The position numbers and the translations under genes are program-made. A DNA stretch of 32,246 nucleotides. Source: an uncultured Eubacterium sp. Lineage in GTDB: Bacteria; Bacillota_A; Clostridia; Lachnospirales; Lachnospiraceae. The stretch lies in contig CAQBGY010000010.1 in the NCBI GenBank assembly GCA_948759685.1, positions 1-32,246 on the forward strand. Reading direction: 5' to 3'. The notes under the pieces are model-generated. The model searched no databases, had not been told where the DNA came from, and was given only the letters and a program-made list of their open reading frames with translations. The stretch's first letter is position 1, and each line of letters begins with the position of its first letter. Shown piece by piece: positions 1 to 7,554 of this stretch.

Positions 1-923
1 ACAACATCTTTTGTAGACCAGCGTGTCATAATGATTACTTCTTTTACTTGTTGATTAAGTTTTCTTTGTTTTAGGTCAACGCCATATATCCTCCAAATTT
101 TATCAAGGATAGTCGGGTTTAGAGCTTCCTCAATGGTTCCTATTAGGTCATCACAATATAGATAACGGTTTGTCCTTACTTTTCCGGCATTTTTAGAACC
201 GATAGAAGAACACTGAATACTTGAATACGGCTTGTACTTTCCAAAATTTATCTCCTGCAACTTTGCATTTGTGCTTTGTAATTTCACGTCTGGAAAAATT
301 TCAGACCATGTATATTCAAGGTTGTCTGTTGTAATGTCAAGTACGCCCTTATAATATTTCTCTGTTATGTCGCTGTTATGAGAAAAGAAAAGGCTGTAGT
401 CCTTTGGGTATTTTCCAATTATCCATGAACAGAAAAATTTTTCGAGAGTAGTTTTTTGCGTACCAGGCGGCATGGATATGCAAATTCTATCGTACTTATC
501 ATCTTCCAAATCTTGCATTGCTTGTATAAGCCCATGCTTATTTAACTGTTTTCTTTTCGGTGAATAGAACCGCTCGCTTATCTCTCTTTTCTTTTCAAGA
601 TACAAAAGATAACTCTCAAACTTATATGGAGCCTCCAACTTCAATATCTCATACCACTTGTCCACCATTTCATGCCCTGTCTTGTTGGCAAAGCAGAATT
701 TTTCAAGTTCCCATATGTCGCCGCCAGCACCGTTTATGACATACTGGTTCATCAGTTCTTTTGCCCTTGGTGATATTTTTAGGGCGGTTTCTATGTCCTT
801 ATCTTCTTCATCTGCCCAGAAGACATACGTATGGAACGCATTAACAGCGTCAATATCTACTCCATGCCTTTCTATGTATTTTTCTGCATTGGAAATTTCT
901 TTGAGTAATTCTTGACTTGCCAT
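1..923 (-). CDS. terL: Terminase large subunit, N-terminal part (3' end outside window)
   Basis: The motor ATPase of DNA packaging, which drives phage DNA into the prohead. About 307 codons are visible and the frame stays open to the left edge. A Walker A-like loop PPGTQKTT follows the segment CISMPPGTQ (about residue 155), and a Walker B-like strand YLYCDDLIG lies near residue 250. The section MTRWSTKDV just before the edge fits the end of the ATPase domain. The start is ATG at 923, with GGGAGG at 939-944 about 15 nt upstream, which is long for a ribosome binding site. Packaging and head genes would be expected further left. Function is a family-level call from motifs and is fairly secure; the C-terminal nuclease is not visible. 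Confidence 0.88.
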   Translation of the reverse strand, partial: MASQELLKEISNAEKYIERHGVDIDAVNAFHTYVFWADEEDKDIETALKISPRAKELMNQYVINGAGGDIWELEKFCFANKTGHEMVDKWYEILKLEAPYKFESYLLYLEKKREISERFYSPKRKQLNKHGLIQAMQDLEDDKYDRICISMPPGTQKTTLEKFFCSWIIGKYPKDYSLFFSHNSDITEKYYKGVLDITTDNLEYTWSEIFPDVKLQSTNAKLQEINFGKYKPYSSIQCSSIGSKNAGKVRTNRYLYCDDLIGTIEEALNPTILDKIWRIYGVDLKQRKLNQQVKEVIIMTRWSTKDV

Positions 924-930
924 AAAAGAA

Positions 931-968
931 AAGCGTAACCTCCCTTCGAATAAAAGTAAGCTACGCTT
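931..968 (-). promoter_or_regulatory. Inverted repeat enclosing the terL ribosome binding site
   Basis: AAGCGTA (931-937) and TACGCTT (962-968) form a 7-bp inverted repeat. The only good ribosome binding site for terL, GGGAGG at 939-944, lies in the loop beside the stem. Folding could limit terminase translation. This is inference from the sequence alone. Confidence 0.35.
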
Positions 969-1008
969 TAGCTGACACACGAGAACCCTTCTCTCATGCC
1001 TTAGATAT

Positions 1009-1461
1009 TTATTTTGTTTCCAGAAATGGATTTTTTATAATAATATATTTCCTTTGTTCATCATCTTTTCTTATTCTTCCATATTCCCATATATTTTCAA
1101 TCATATCTAAAATGATTTCATCTTTTTCTTTTCTGAAATGTTCAAACAAGTCTATCCATCCTTGAGCTGAATATCTTTGTCTAGTTTCTTTTCTCCACCG
1201 CTCAATATCAAACGGAACTTTTGTTTTTCTCCAAATGTATTCTCTAATGCAATCATATAAGTTTTGCGAATACGCTTCGCAGATTCCCCTTATATTTTCT
1301 GAAATAAATGCTTCTGTTTTATCGTAAGGACTTCTTTCATCCGTTAATTCCCTATCGTATAATTCAGTCATTGCTTGATAAAAACAAACAAATTTGAAAT
1401 ATATATCAGGTTCTATCGGTTCTTGTTGATAGTAACTTTTCCAGTTGATATTATCTTCCAT
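1009..1461 (-). CDS. Hypothetical protein, 150 aa
   Basis: Not recognised. A soluble, charged and aromatic protein rich in Trp, Tyr, Glu and Lys, with no signal peptide or membrane segment. Much of it looks helical, for example FEHFRKEKDEIILDMIENI. It starts with ATG at 1461 and is separated from terL by 85 nt holding the inverted repeat. It is the last gene of the leftward chain before packaging. Confidence 0.6.
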   Translation of the reverse strand: MEDNINWKSYYQQEPIEPDIYFKFVCFYQAMTELYDRELTDERSPYDKTEAFISENIRGICEAYSQNLYDCIREYIWRKTKVPFDIERWRKETRQRYSAQGWIDLFEHFRKEKDEIILDMIENIWEYGRIRKDDEQRKYIIIKNPFLETK

Positions 1462-1515
1462 TCTCCAAAATCCCTTTCATTCCGCACAAACGCTTTATGT
1501 GCGGTGTTAGATATG

Positions 1516-1767
1516 TTATTTTAATTCCTTCTTCATTTCTTCCAAATGCAAATCACATAAATAAAACGTCAACACTCCAAGCCGAATCTTGTTATGTGCT
1601 GGATATTTTTCGTGATATTCTTTGTTGCTCAAACTCTCAATAGGTTCATTTATGCAAACAGGGCAACAATGTTTAAGCATCCAATTTAATTCATTCCCAT
1701 GCTTGCATCCATTTGGAAAAGAAGTGTGTTTGTATATAAAGTCACAAAACAATTTCTTAACGCTCAT
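1516..1767 (-). CDS. Small Cys/His-rich protein, possible zinc binding
   Basis: 83 aa from ATG at 1767, chosen because a GTGAGG sits 9 nt upstream; a GTG at 1782 is possible but has no spaced ribosome binding site. It has clustered Cys and His residues (a C-x2-H near residue 20, CCPVC in the middle, CDLH near the end), which suggests a structural zinc site. It lies just downstream of rtcB. No function is assigned. Confidence 0.55.
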   Translation of the reverse strand: MSVKKLFCDFIYKHTSFPNGCKHGNELNWMLKHCCPVCINEPIESLSNKEYHEKYPAHNKIRLGVLTFYLCDLHLEEMKKELK

Positions 1768-1778
1768 TTCATCATACC

Positions 1779-2981
1779 TCACTCACTCGCCTTAAAATTA
1801 TAAATCGGCTTGATAATCTTCATGATTTCAACCGTATCTTGTATATTCGCTACAATTTCCTCAATCGGCTTGTATGCCATAGGGCTTTCATCAATCGTTG
1901 ACCGATTAACAGATGTTGTATAAATTCCTTGCATGGACTGTTCAAATTCTTCCAGCGATACCGTTTCTTTTGCTTTGCTACGGCTCATTATCCGTCCTGC
2001 CCCATGCGGCGCTGAATAATTCCAGTCTGCATTACCTTTTCCCCTGCCGATAATACAGCCGTCACGCATATTGATAGGAATTAGGACTGTTTCGCCCTCT
2101 TTCGCCGATATTGCGCCCTTGCGGACGATGTTTGTGTCATGCTCAATGTAGTTGTGGATTGTTTCAAATCCATTTGAAAATCTATCTATATCCCAGCCCA
2201 TGCCATAAGATATTTCTTTTGCAATCCTGTATCTATTTTCACTTGCGAATTTCTGACACAACTTCATGTCGTGCAGATACATTTCCCTGTGTTCGCCTGT
2301 CAGATAGGATAATTCTTTTGGCACACTAATTTTCGGCTGAAATTTCCGTTTTAACTCCGCAATCCCTCTCTGAATATCCTTGTGTCTGCCTGTCCGTTTG
2401 TAATCTTCAATCAGTTTCTTTGTTTCTTCTTCAAGGCTGTTCGCTCCGCTTAAATCGTCAATCGCCATCTGCTGATAAATTTCCGCAACCTGCTTTCCAA
2501 TGTTCCGACTTCCCGAATGAATGACAAGGTATTTATTTCCGTCATCGTCAATGTCCACTTCGCAAAAATGATTTCCTCCGCCAAGCGTACCGCAGCTTCT
2601 TTTCAACCAATCCACGTTTTTTAGGCGGTCTTCGCAATAAAGCTGATTGATGATGATTTCCGAAAAGTTATCTTCTGTTTCATGCACATTTCTGCCATTC
2701 GGAACATATTTTCTGATTACCTCGTCGAGTTTTGCAAGGTCTATGTCTGTGTTGCCAAGTTCTACAGTTTCCATGCCGCAGCCAATATCCACTCCGACGA
2801 TGTTTGGAATTACCTTATCTCCCAAATCAGCAGTAAAACCGATAACACATCCAGCTCCGGCGTGTACGTCAGGCATGATACGCACTTTGCAATCCGCAAA
2901 TGCCGGTTGCTTAATCAGCGTGTAAATCTGATTTAATGCCTGCGGTTCTATGTTTTCTGTAAATATTTTTAAATCACTCAT
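1779..2981 (-). CDS. rtcB: RtcB-family RNA ligase
   Basis: A GTP- and Mn-dependent ligase that joins RNA 2',3'-cyclic phosphate ends to 5'-OH ends; known roles are tRNA splicing and repair of RNA cut by nucleases. The 400-aa length suits the short bacterial/phage branch. Visible motifs in order: PDVHAGAGCVIGFTA (about 37-51), GVDIGCGM with the metal-binding Cys (about 63-70), GTLGGGNHFCEV with a metal His, VIHSGSRNIG, NYIEHDTN, and PHGAGR, whose His is the expected guanylylation residue. ATG at 2981 has GGAG about 9 nt upstream, and it overlaps the preceding zinc-ribbon gene by 8 nt. Together with the phage tRNAs and the tRNA-like RNA, repair of tRNAs cut by host anticodon nucleases is a reasonable inference. 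Confidence 0.93.
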   Translation of the reverse strand: MSDLKIFTENIEPQALNQIYTLIKQPAFADCKVRIMPDVHAGAGCVIGFTADLGDKVIPNIVGVDIGCGMETVELGNTDIDLAKLDEVIRKYVPNGRNVHETEDNFSEIIINQLYCEDRLKNVDWLKRSCGTLGGGNHFCEVDIDDDGNKYLVIHSGSRNIGKQVAEIYQQMAIDDLSGANSLEEETKKLIEDYKRTGRHKDIQRGIAELKRKFQPKISVPKELSYLTGEHREMYLHDMKLCQKFASENRYRIAKEISYGMGWDIDRFSNGFETIHNYIEHDTNIVRKGAISAKEGETVLIPINMRDGCIIGRGKGNADWNYSAPHGAGRIMSRSKAKETVSLEEFEQSMQGIYTTSVNRSTIDESPMAYKPIEEIVANIQDTVEIMKIIKPIYNFKASE

Positions 2982-3153
2982 CTTCGCATTCTCCTATTTT
3001 CACAAAATAGCAATCATCTTCCTCTTTTATAAAAAACTTTTTCCCGCAATGGCAGTTTCGAAATCTAAGTATTTTCATAATGAGCAGTTGCTCTATGTTT
3101 CCTGGGTCTAAAATGTGTTCTTTTCCGCAATTCGGACATTTTACATAAATCAT
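2974..3153 (-). CDS. Small zinc-ribbon-like protein, 59 aa
   Basis: Begins MIYVKCPNCGKEH and carries a second pair, NCHCGKK, near residue 34, giving the two-knuckle pattern CxxCG...CxCG of a zinc ribbon. It overlaps its upstream neighbour by 4 nt (ATGA) and runs 8 nt into rtcB, so it is probably translationally coupled to rtcB. No specific function. Confidence 0.7.
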   Translation of the reverse strand: MIYVKCPNCGKEHILDPGNIEQLLIMKILRFRNCHCGKKFFIKEEDDCYFVKIGECEDE

Positions 3154-3302
3154 TTAGAAACCACTTCCTTTTTCACTTTAATAACCGCCACGCCGTTAGG
3201 AGATGTTCGTAGTTCGCAGTCGCTGTTCTTTGAAAGCACTTCTGCGATTTCTTCTGCCTTTTGAATGACAGAATTTTTCAGTTCTGTTTTATCTTTACTC
3301 AC
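3150..3302 (-). CDS. Hypothetical protein, 50 aa, GTG start
   Basis: A short charged protein (SKDKTELKNSVIQKAEEIAE...). The start is GTG at 3302 because AGGAGG lies 8 nt upstream. Its stop forms an ATGA overlap with the next gene, which supports the reading frame. Not recognised. Confidence 0.6.
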   Translation of the reverse strand: MSKDKTELKNSVIQKAEEIAEVLSKNSDCELRTSPNGVAVIKVKKEVVSK

Positions 3303-3462
3303 TTTTGCGCCTCCTGTCATTAAATTCTTGTTTTATACAAGCGTGGCAATCTTTACTTTCTTCATATACTTTGCAATCATCACAGTATTTTGGTTTTTCC
3401 TCTTTTGTCGCCCTCTCGAACATTTCACGTTCTATGCCTTCAATTACTTCTGATAAACTCAC
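3295..3462 (-). CDS. Small Cys-rich protein, 55 aa, GTG start
   Basis: Contains two CxxC pairs (YCDDCK and DCHACIK), so it probably binds zinc. The GTG at 3462 is chosen because GGAGG lies 7 nt upstream and it gives a 4-nt GTGA overlap with the preceding stop; the longer ATG form at 3501 has no ribosome binding site. Confidence 0.6.
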   Translation of the reverse strand: MSLSEVIEGIEREMFERATKEEKPKYCDDCKVYEESKDCHACIKQEFNDRRRKSE

Positions 3463-3653
3463 TTGAATACCTCCAGTATTTTCCATTGCTCTATCGCCCA
3501 TATTGTCTGAATGCTCAATGTCCTTCCTATTCGTGGCGGCATGGATATTTCATATCCATTCTTTAACTTTTGCTCCACATCTTCAAAGAACGCTTTTTGA
3601 TATTTACTTAAATGCTCTTGACAGATACTTTCTATGTATTCGGCAAGTTTCAT
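3459..3653 (-). CDS. Hypothetical protein, 64 aa
   Basis: Begins MKLAEYIESICQEHLSKYQK and is helical at the N-terminus. The ATG at 3653 follows a G-rich AGAGGGGG directly, so the spacing is tight; an upstream ATG at 3716 would overlap the neighbour by 29 nt. Not recognised. Confidence 0.5.
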   Translation of the reverse strand: MKLAEYIESICQEHLSKYQKAFFEDVEQKLKNGYEISMPPRIGRTLSIQTIWAIEQWKILEVFK

Positions 3654-3687
3654 CCCCCTCTTTCTGATAGGCGGTAAATTTTGCGTT

Positions 3688-4215
3688 TTACGCCAGTTGT
3701 TTTTCTGCAAAATCACATTTTATTGGCAACATAACTGTAAATCTGCTTTTCATCCACGGTTTTTCTTTTGTTGTAAAATCTTCCCCATATTCTTCTGCAA
3801 AAATAAAATTTCCAACCTCAAACCGAATATTGTATTTGTAAAGTTTTTCTTTTGCATCTTTTGGAATTTTTGGACTGTAACAAGTTTCTCCTTTTAATAT
3901 CTTTTCAAGTATTTTTTTGCATAAATCTATAAAAAACACAAAAGTTCCATCACAGCGGCATCTCTCAACGGTCATATAGTCAAATTCAGCTTCCGTATTG
4001 CGTGTTACTGAAATTGTTGTGCCTTTGTTATCTTTAAATGGCAATTCAACTTCCAAAAGATTTTCAGAAACTTTAACAGTATTGCTAAATTTTATCTGTT
4101 CTGAAATTTTTAAAAAATCAACTTCGTACAAATGATTATATTTATCTTTTTCCATGCCATTACATACACCAGATTCAATTCTTTTCTTGACAAATTCTAG
4201 GGATTTATCTCTCAT
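3688..4215 (-). CDS. Hypothetical protein, 175 aa
   Basis: Not recognised. A mixed alpha/beta-looking soluble protein with a Cys-rich spot (VERCRCDGT) near residue 85. It starts ATG at 4215 with GGAGG upstream. The preceding small Cys gene reads into this start (ATGA overlap in its alternative frame). Confidence 0.55.
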   Translation of the reverse strand: MRDKSLEFVKKRIESGVCNGMEKDKYNHLYEVDFLKISEQIKFSNTVKVSENLLEVELPFKDNKGTTISVTRNTEAEFDYMTVERCRCDGTFVFFIDLCKKILEKILKGETCYSPKIPKDAKEKLYKYNIRFEVGNFIFAEEYGEDFTTKEKPWMKSRFTVMLPIKCDFAEKQLA

Positions 4216-4336
4216 TCTCTATCCTCCAAACACAACACCCTCTTACTGACCTCCACGCACTCTTTTCTTTTTCCTCATTCGTGCAAGTGCTGGATTGGTT
4301 GTAGCGGCAGGTGGTTAGGTTGCAGTTATTGTCCAT
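4205..4336 (-). CDS. Small Cys-cluster protein, frame broken at an A run
   Basis: The ATG at 4336 has GGGAG 9 nt upstream. The direct frame encodes 43 aa, with a Cys-rich N-terminus (MDNNCNLTTCRYNQSSTC). At the run GGAAAAAG (about 4266-4274) a -1 shift gives a better ending, TNEEKRKECVEVSKRVLC..., which keeps the Cys spacing and ends with an ATGA overlap on the next gene. I judge the shifted product to be the family's normal form, from memory of similar phage proteins. See the findings. Confidence 0.55.
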   Translation of the reverse strand: MDNNCNLTTCRYNQSSTCTNEEKEKSAWRSVRGCCVWRIENER

Positions 4337-4349
4337 TTCGTTTTTCTCC

Positions 4350-4661
4350 CTAAGCCAAGCCCATAAACTGTTCTTTTGGAACCTTCAAGACAAGTTCTTC
4401 TGCTTTAAGCCATGCAAGAGTTTCGTTGCTATCTAAAAATCTAATTCCGTATTCTTCTTTGTCTTTAAATTCCTCGTGTAAGTCATTTTTAAAACGTTCG
4501 TCCATGCGCTCTTTATGCGTGTACTCGATAACGGCTTCACGATTAAAGAAATAATCATCAATATAATTTTCAATCCTCATTCCCTTAGAATCGAAAACAA
4601 GTTTTTGCGCTACGCTATGCTTTTTGCATATTACCATATCTCCTGTTTTAAATGTTGTCAT
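4350..4661 (-). CDS. Hypothetical protein, 103 aa
   Basis: Not recognised. The N-terminus MTTFKTGDMVICKKHSVAQ is typical of a small beta-barrel (SH3-like) opening, and the rest is charged. It has GGAGG 8 nt before the ATG at 4661 and a TAG stop that is directly followed by the ribosome binding site of the next gene. Confidence 0.55.
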   Translation of the reverse strand: MTTFKTGDMVICKKHSVAQKLVFDSKGMRIENYIDDYFFNREAVIEYTHKERMDERFKNDLHEEFKDKEEYGIRFLDSNETLAWLKAEELVLKVPKEQFMGLA

Positions 4662-4706
4662 ATCAAATCCTCCAATTTATGAATTATAATGTGCCTTAAA
4701 TCCTTT

Positions 4707-4895
4707 CTACGCATATTCCGCAACGGCTTTCTTTAATTCCTCTTTGCTGTCAAAGGTGTCTTTCCTCAGTTCGCAGAATCCGTCTTTTTCAACCGCATAT
4801 ATTCCGCATTGGATTTGTTTGCTTGCGACTTTTAAAACGCCCTTGTATTCTTTTCTTCCCATTTCGTATAGGTAATTGTTGACTAATACTTTCAT
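4707..4895 (-). CDS. Hypothetical protein, 62 aa
   Basis: Begins MKVLVNNYLYEMGRKEYKG. ATG at 4895 is preferred over GTG at 4904: AAAGG lies 8 nt upstream and the start forms an ATGA overlap with the upstream stop. TAG stop. Not recognised. Confidence 0.55.
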   Translation of the reverse strand: MKVLVNNYLYEMGRKEYKGVLKVASKQIQCGIYAVEKDGFCELRKDTFDSKEELKKAVAEYA

Positions 4896-5143
4896 TTTGT
4901 ACACCTTTCAATCGGCTCTTTGTCATAAATAGATTTCCATTCGCAAAAATCTTCGCTTTCCCACGGTAATTCACTTTTGTTAAAATTCTCGAAATCAATT
5001 TTTATTCTGCTGTATTGTTTTGCATATGGAAATCTGCCAATCTTCTTAAAAATTTCAAATGAATGGCGGTCTTTTTCTTTCAAGTAACTCAATAATTTTG
5101 GATAATATAGCCAAAACGATATAAACTCTTTTATTCTTCTCAT
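4892..5143 (-). CDS. Hypothetical protein, 83 aa
   Basis: A basic, aromatic protein (MRRIKEFISFWLYYPKLL...). The hydrophobic start is too broken by charge to be a membrane helix. GGAGG lies 7 nt before the ATG, with 4-nt overlaps on both sides. Not recognised. Confidence 0.55.
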   Translation of the reverse strand: MRRIKEFISFWLYYPKLLSYLKEKDRHSFEIFKKIGRFPYAKQYSRIKIDFENFNKSELPWESEDFCEWKSIYDKEPIERCTK

Positions 5144-5772
5144 TCCTCCACCTCCCCATTATGATTACAATAAACCAATAAATGTTCCGCTATCTGCCTT
5201 AACTGCCATTTACCAAATATGTATTTATCATATTCCTTTCCCGTCATGCAGTTTGTCCGCTTTTTGCTTGCGTTTATCAGCATATCATCTACTTTGATAG
5301 GTTCTGTTGGGAGGAAATCGGTTACATTCCCTTTTGCTCTTTCAGATAAAATCTTTTCAAATTCATCTGGCTTATCAACCATATCATGCCGCACGCCAAA
5401 TAACTTTTCCAGAATATCATCAATTTGGTTTATGGTGGTCTGGCTACGGTCAAGTTGCTTTTCCAACTCCTTAATCTTGTCCATAAATTCCTTATCATGT
5501 TGCGAAAAGTCCATGCTGTCAAATACAATTCCATATTGATCTTCAATGGAATTTGTTGTTATCCTTTCTCCGAATTTTGTTTCCGTGCAGTGAACATACA
5601 CTCCATATCTTTTCAGCAAATCGCAGATTATCCTTGTAAACTCCATTGCCATAGCGTTATTTTTCTGTTCGAGAATATCTTTGCAGATTTTATCTATTGT
5701 TCCATGTAGAGGACTTTCTTTCAAAAGTTTTTCGTATTCCTCTTGGCATTTCTGAATGTCTGATATGTTCAT
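5140..5772 (-). CDS. Hypothetical coiled-coil protein, 210 aa
   Basis: Begins MNISDIQKCQEEYEKLLK. A charged central stretch (KIKELEKQLDRSQTTINQ, about residues 90-115) looks like a coiled coil. The ATG at 5772 has GGGAGG 6-7 nt upstream. The same frame is open further upstream into the broken gene at 5773-6071, so a fusion is possible. Not recognised. Confidence 0.6.
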   Translation of the reverse strand: MNISDIQKCQEEYEKLLKESPLHGTIDKICKDILEQKNNAMAMEFTRIICDLLKRYGVYVHCTETKFGERITTNSIEDQYGIVFDSMDFSQHDKEFMDKIKELEKQLDRSQTTINQIDDILEKLFGVRHDMVDKPDEFEKILSERAKGNVTDFLPTEPIKVDDMLINASKKRTNCMTGKEYDKYIFGKWQLRQIAEHLLVYCNHNGEVEE

Positions 5773-6071
5773 AGTTTTCCCTCCCCGATTATTCCACTGT
5801 TCCTGTGTGACAATTATAACCCCTGTAAAATGATTATGGTCTATCATTTCTTTTGCTTCTTTGGTGCATCTCGGAAGAAGATAGTTGTTGTATGTATCAA
5901 GTTTAGATTGCAGTCTTCTGTTGTTTTCCTCTAAAATTTGATTTTTCTGTATGCGTCCCCTACTGCTTTTGCGTGTGTTTCTGCAAGCCGTTCTAGCGCA
6001 ATGCCTTTTTTAACAACCATCTCTGCAAGCTGTTCCTCTGTGTAGTTTTCCATAAGTTCGGTTTTATTCAT
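5773..6071 (-). pseudogene. Frame-broken hypothetical phage protein
   Basis: ATG at 6071 (GGGAGG 9 nt upstream) opens MNKTELMENYTEEQ... and stops with TAG at 5931. A -1 shift at CAGAAAAATC (about 5939-5948) gives ...AYRKNQILEENNRRLQ and then a clearly protein-like tail with CTKEAKEMIDHNHFTG, which runs in the frame of the next gene. Either a base is missing from the A run, or the gene is recoded or dead. Confidence 0.6.
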
Positions 6072-6342
6072 GGGTTGATACCTCCCTATCTTTCTTTGCA
6101 TCATCACACATCTTGTCAAAATCCTTTTTCTTCATGCCAATCATCAAAAACATTATGATGACAAACAAAATATTCATTATCGGCACGAAAAACATAAAAT
6201 ACGCAAATATGCTTTTCTTTTTCTTCTTTTCGTCGTCAATCCATCCATTGTCTTTCATCTGCTGTTTATAAAGCGACTTAAACCCGATAAATGTCAGCAT
6301 ACATAATACCGATATTGAAAAGTGTAATTTTAATAGCCACAT
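6064..6342 (-). CDS. Small membrane protein, two predicted helices
   Basis: 92 aa. A first hydrophobic segment at about 4-24 (LHFSISVLCMLTFIGF) and a second at about 46-70 (YFMFFVPIMNILFVIIMF) are joined by a Lys-rich loop (DDEKKKKKS) that should stay in the cytoplasm. GGAGG lies 8 nt before the ATG. It could be holin-like or a superinfection factor, but nothing specific supports either. Confidence 0.6.
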   Translation of the reverse strand: MWLLKLHFSISVLCMLTFIGFKSLYKQQMKDNGWIDDEKKKKKSIFAYFMFFVPIMNILFVIIMFLMIGMKKKDFDKMCDDAKKDREVSTHE

Positions 6343-6345
6343 AAC

Positions 6346-6558
6346 TTATTCCTCCATTCTGTCCTCATACCAGTTGTCAAGTTCCCTCAAGACATCTTCG
6401 AGGTAATACGTTGGCTTGCTCATTGTCTTTGTTCGATTGCAAAGCACCCTCTCATAGTTGTCTATGATAAATTCAACATCTTCTCCGTCATATCCGTAAT
6501 TCTGGTAGAATTTCCAGAACGATTTTATCTTTGTAAGGAATTTTAGGAATTGTTTCAT
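6346..6558 (-). CDS. Hypothetical protein, 70 aa
   Basis: Starts MKQFLKFLTKIKSFWKFY, from the ATG at 6558 with GGAGG 7 nt upstream and an ATGA overlap. An acidic C-terminal half follows a basic aromatic start. Not recognised. Confidence 0.55.
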   Translation of the reverse strand: MKQFLKFLTKIKSFWKFYQNYGYDGEDVEFIIDNYERVLCNRTKTMSKPTYYLEDVLRELDNWYEDRMEE

Positions 6559-6740
6559 TCTGATACCTCCGTCAAATTTCTTCCGCATTTCGGGCAAAAT
6601 TCTACATCTTCAACTGCTCCCCAATCGCCACCGCCCGCATGACAGCACAAATCAAATCTTCCGTTATCTCTCTGTATTATGAGTTCTTCTCTGTTACTGT
6701 CATCATTTTCTTTTATGATTTCTTTGCAAAAGTCACACAT
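6555..6740 (-). CDS. Small zinc-finger-like protein, 61 aa
   Basis: MCDFCKEI at the N-terminus and FCPKCGRN near the end give CxxC...CxxCG, with a further DLCCHAGG in the middle; a rubredoxin/zinc-ribbon type knuckle is likely. GGGAGG precedes the ATG and it overlaps both neighbours. Confidence 0.6.
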   Translation of the reverse strand: MCDFCKEIIKENDDSNREELIIQRDNGRFDLCCHAGGGDWGAVEDVEFCPKCGRNLTEVSE

Positions 6741-6939
6741 TTTTCAATCCTCCCACATTCTTTTCAAATTCACTTGCTCTGAACATTCCAAATGTTCCGC
6801 TGATTACATTTCCTCTTTGTGGAGCTGGCATATTTTCAAGAAGTTCTTTTGGTATTGGCTCTAAACCCGTGTCAAGCAAGTCATCACAAATCAGATAGCC
6901 GGATTTTTCTGGTTTAATATCCTTGTTCCTGAAAATCAT
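6733..6939 (-). CDS. Hypothetical protein, 68 aa
   Basis: MIFRNKDIKPEKSGYLIC... Not recognised. GAGG 7-8 nt before ATG 6939 and an ATGA overlap with the upstream gene support it as real. Confidence 0.55.
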   Translation of the reverse strand: MIFRNKDIKPEKSGYLICDDLLDTGLEPIPKELLENMPAPQRGNVISGTFGMFRASEFEKNVGGLKNV

Positions 6940-7331
6940 TCCAAAACCTCATCCGTGTCAAAATCATCTTCCAAACCAGACAACGCCCATTGAAGGAATT
7001 TTATCATCTTTCTGACCTCTGCTTTTGAGAATACTGCAAATAACTGATCTTCTTTAAAACTCATCATTCTATCTTTCTTCCCGTATTTAGTTGGAATGTT
7101 CTTTCCTGTTATCAGGTTTTCGTCTTCGTCAACCATCATATCATACATGTCTTGCGTATTGTTTGCAGCTATCTTTAGGTGAAATTCTATTCCTTTGACA
7201 AAACACGTATGTTCCTTGACATCCCCTGTCAAAATAAAAATAGTTGTGCCGTTCAGTCCCCATTCATTAATTATACTGAACGCCGTTCCGTTTGGCATGG
7301 TCTTTAGTGTTTCAAGCGTGATTATTTTCAT
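6936..7331 (-). CDS. Hypothetical protein, 131 aa
   Basis: Begins MKIITLETLKTMPNGTAF, chosen at 7331 because GAGG sits about 9 nt upstream; an in-frame start at 7358 would extend deeper into the DUF3310 gene. The pattern of a short beta hairpin after 'PNGTAFSI' resembles small regulatory phage proteins, but no family is recognised. Confidence 0.55.
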   Translation of the reverse strand: MKIITLETLKTMPNGTAFSIINEWGLNGTTIFILTGDVKEHTCFVKGIEFHLKIAANNTQDMYDMMVDEDENLITGKNIPTKYGKKDRMMSFKEDQLFAVFSKAEVRKMIKFLQWALSGLEDDFDTDEVLE

Positions 7332-7554
7332 TTTCCAATCCCTCAATCTCAAACTCAATATATTGCTTTGCCTTTAACAGGTCTTGCAGTTTGCTGTTCC
7401 CTTCTTTTCTACCTGCTCTTGCGATATATTTCAATACGTTTCCAAGGCAGAACGAAAGTTTCCAGTCCTGTATCACTTTTACAGGCTCATTTTTTCCGAA
7501 GCAGTAATGCGGCGGGTGGCATATCTCATCTGTTTTAGTTTCCGTTGATTCCAT
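7312..7554 (-). CDS. DUF3310 family protein, 80 aa
   Basis: Carries the family pattern in order: HPPHY, then VIQDWKLSFCLGN, KYIARAGRKEG, and LLKAKQYIEFEIE. DUF3310 proteins are common in phage nucleotide/replication regions; their biochemistry is not settled. ATG at 7554 has GGAGG 9 nt upstream and overlaps the end of the thyX-like gene by 20 nt, so the two are probably co-translated. Confidence 0.8.
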   Translation of the reverse strand: MESTETKTDEICHPPHYCFGKNEPVKVIQDWKLSFCLGNVLKYIARAGRKEGNSKLQDLLKAKQYIEFEIEGLENENNHA

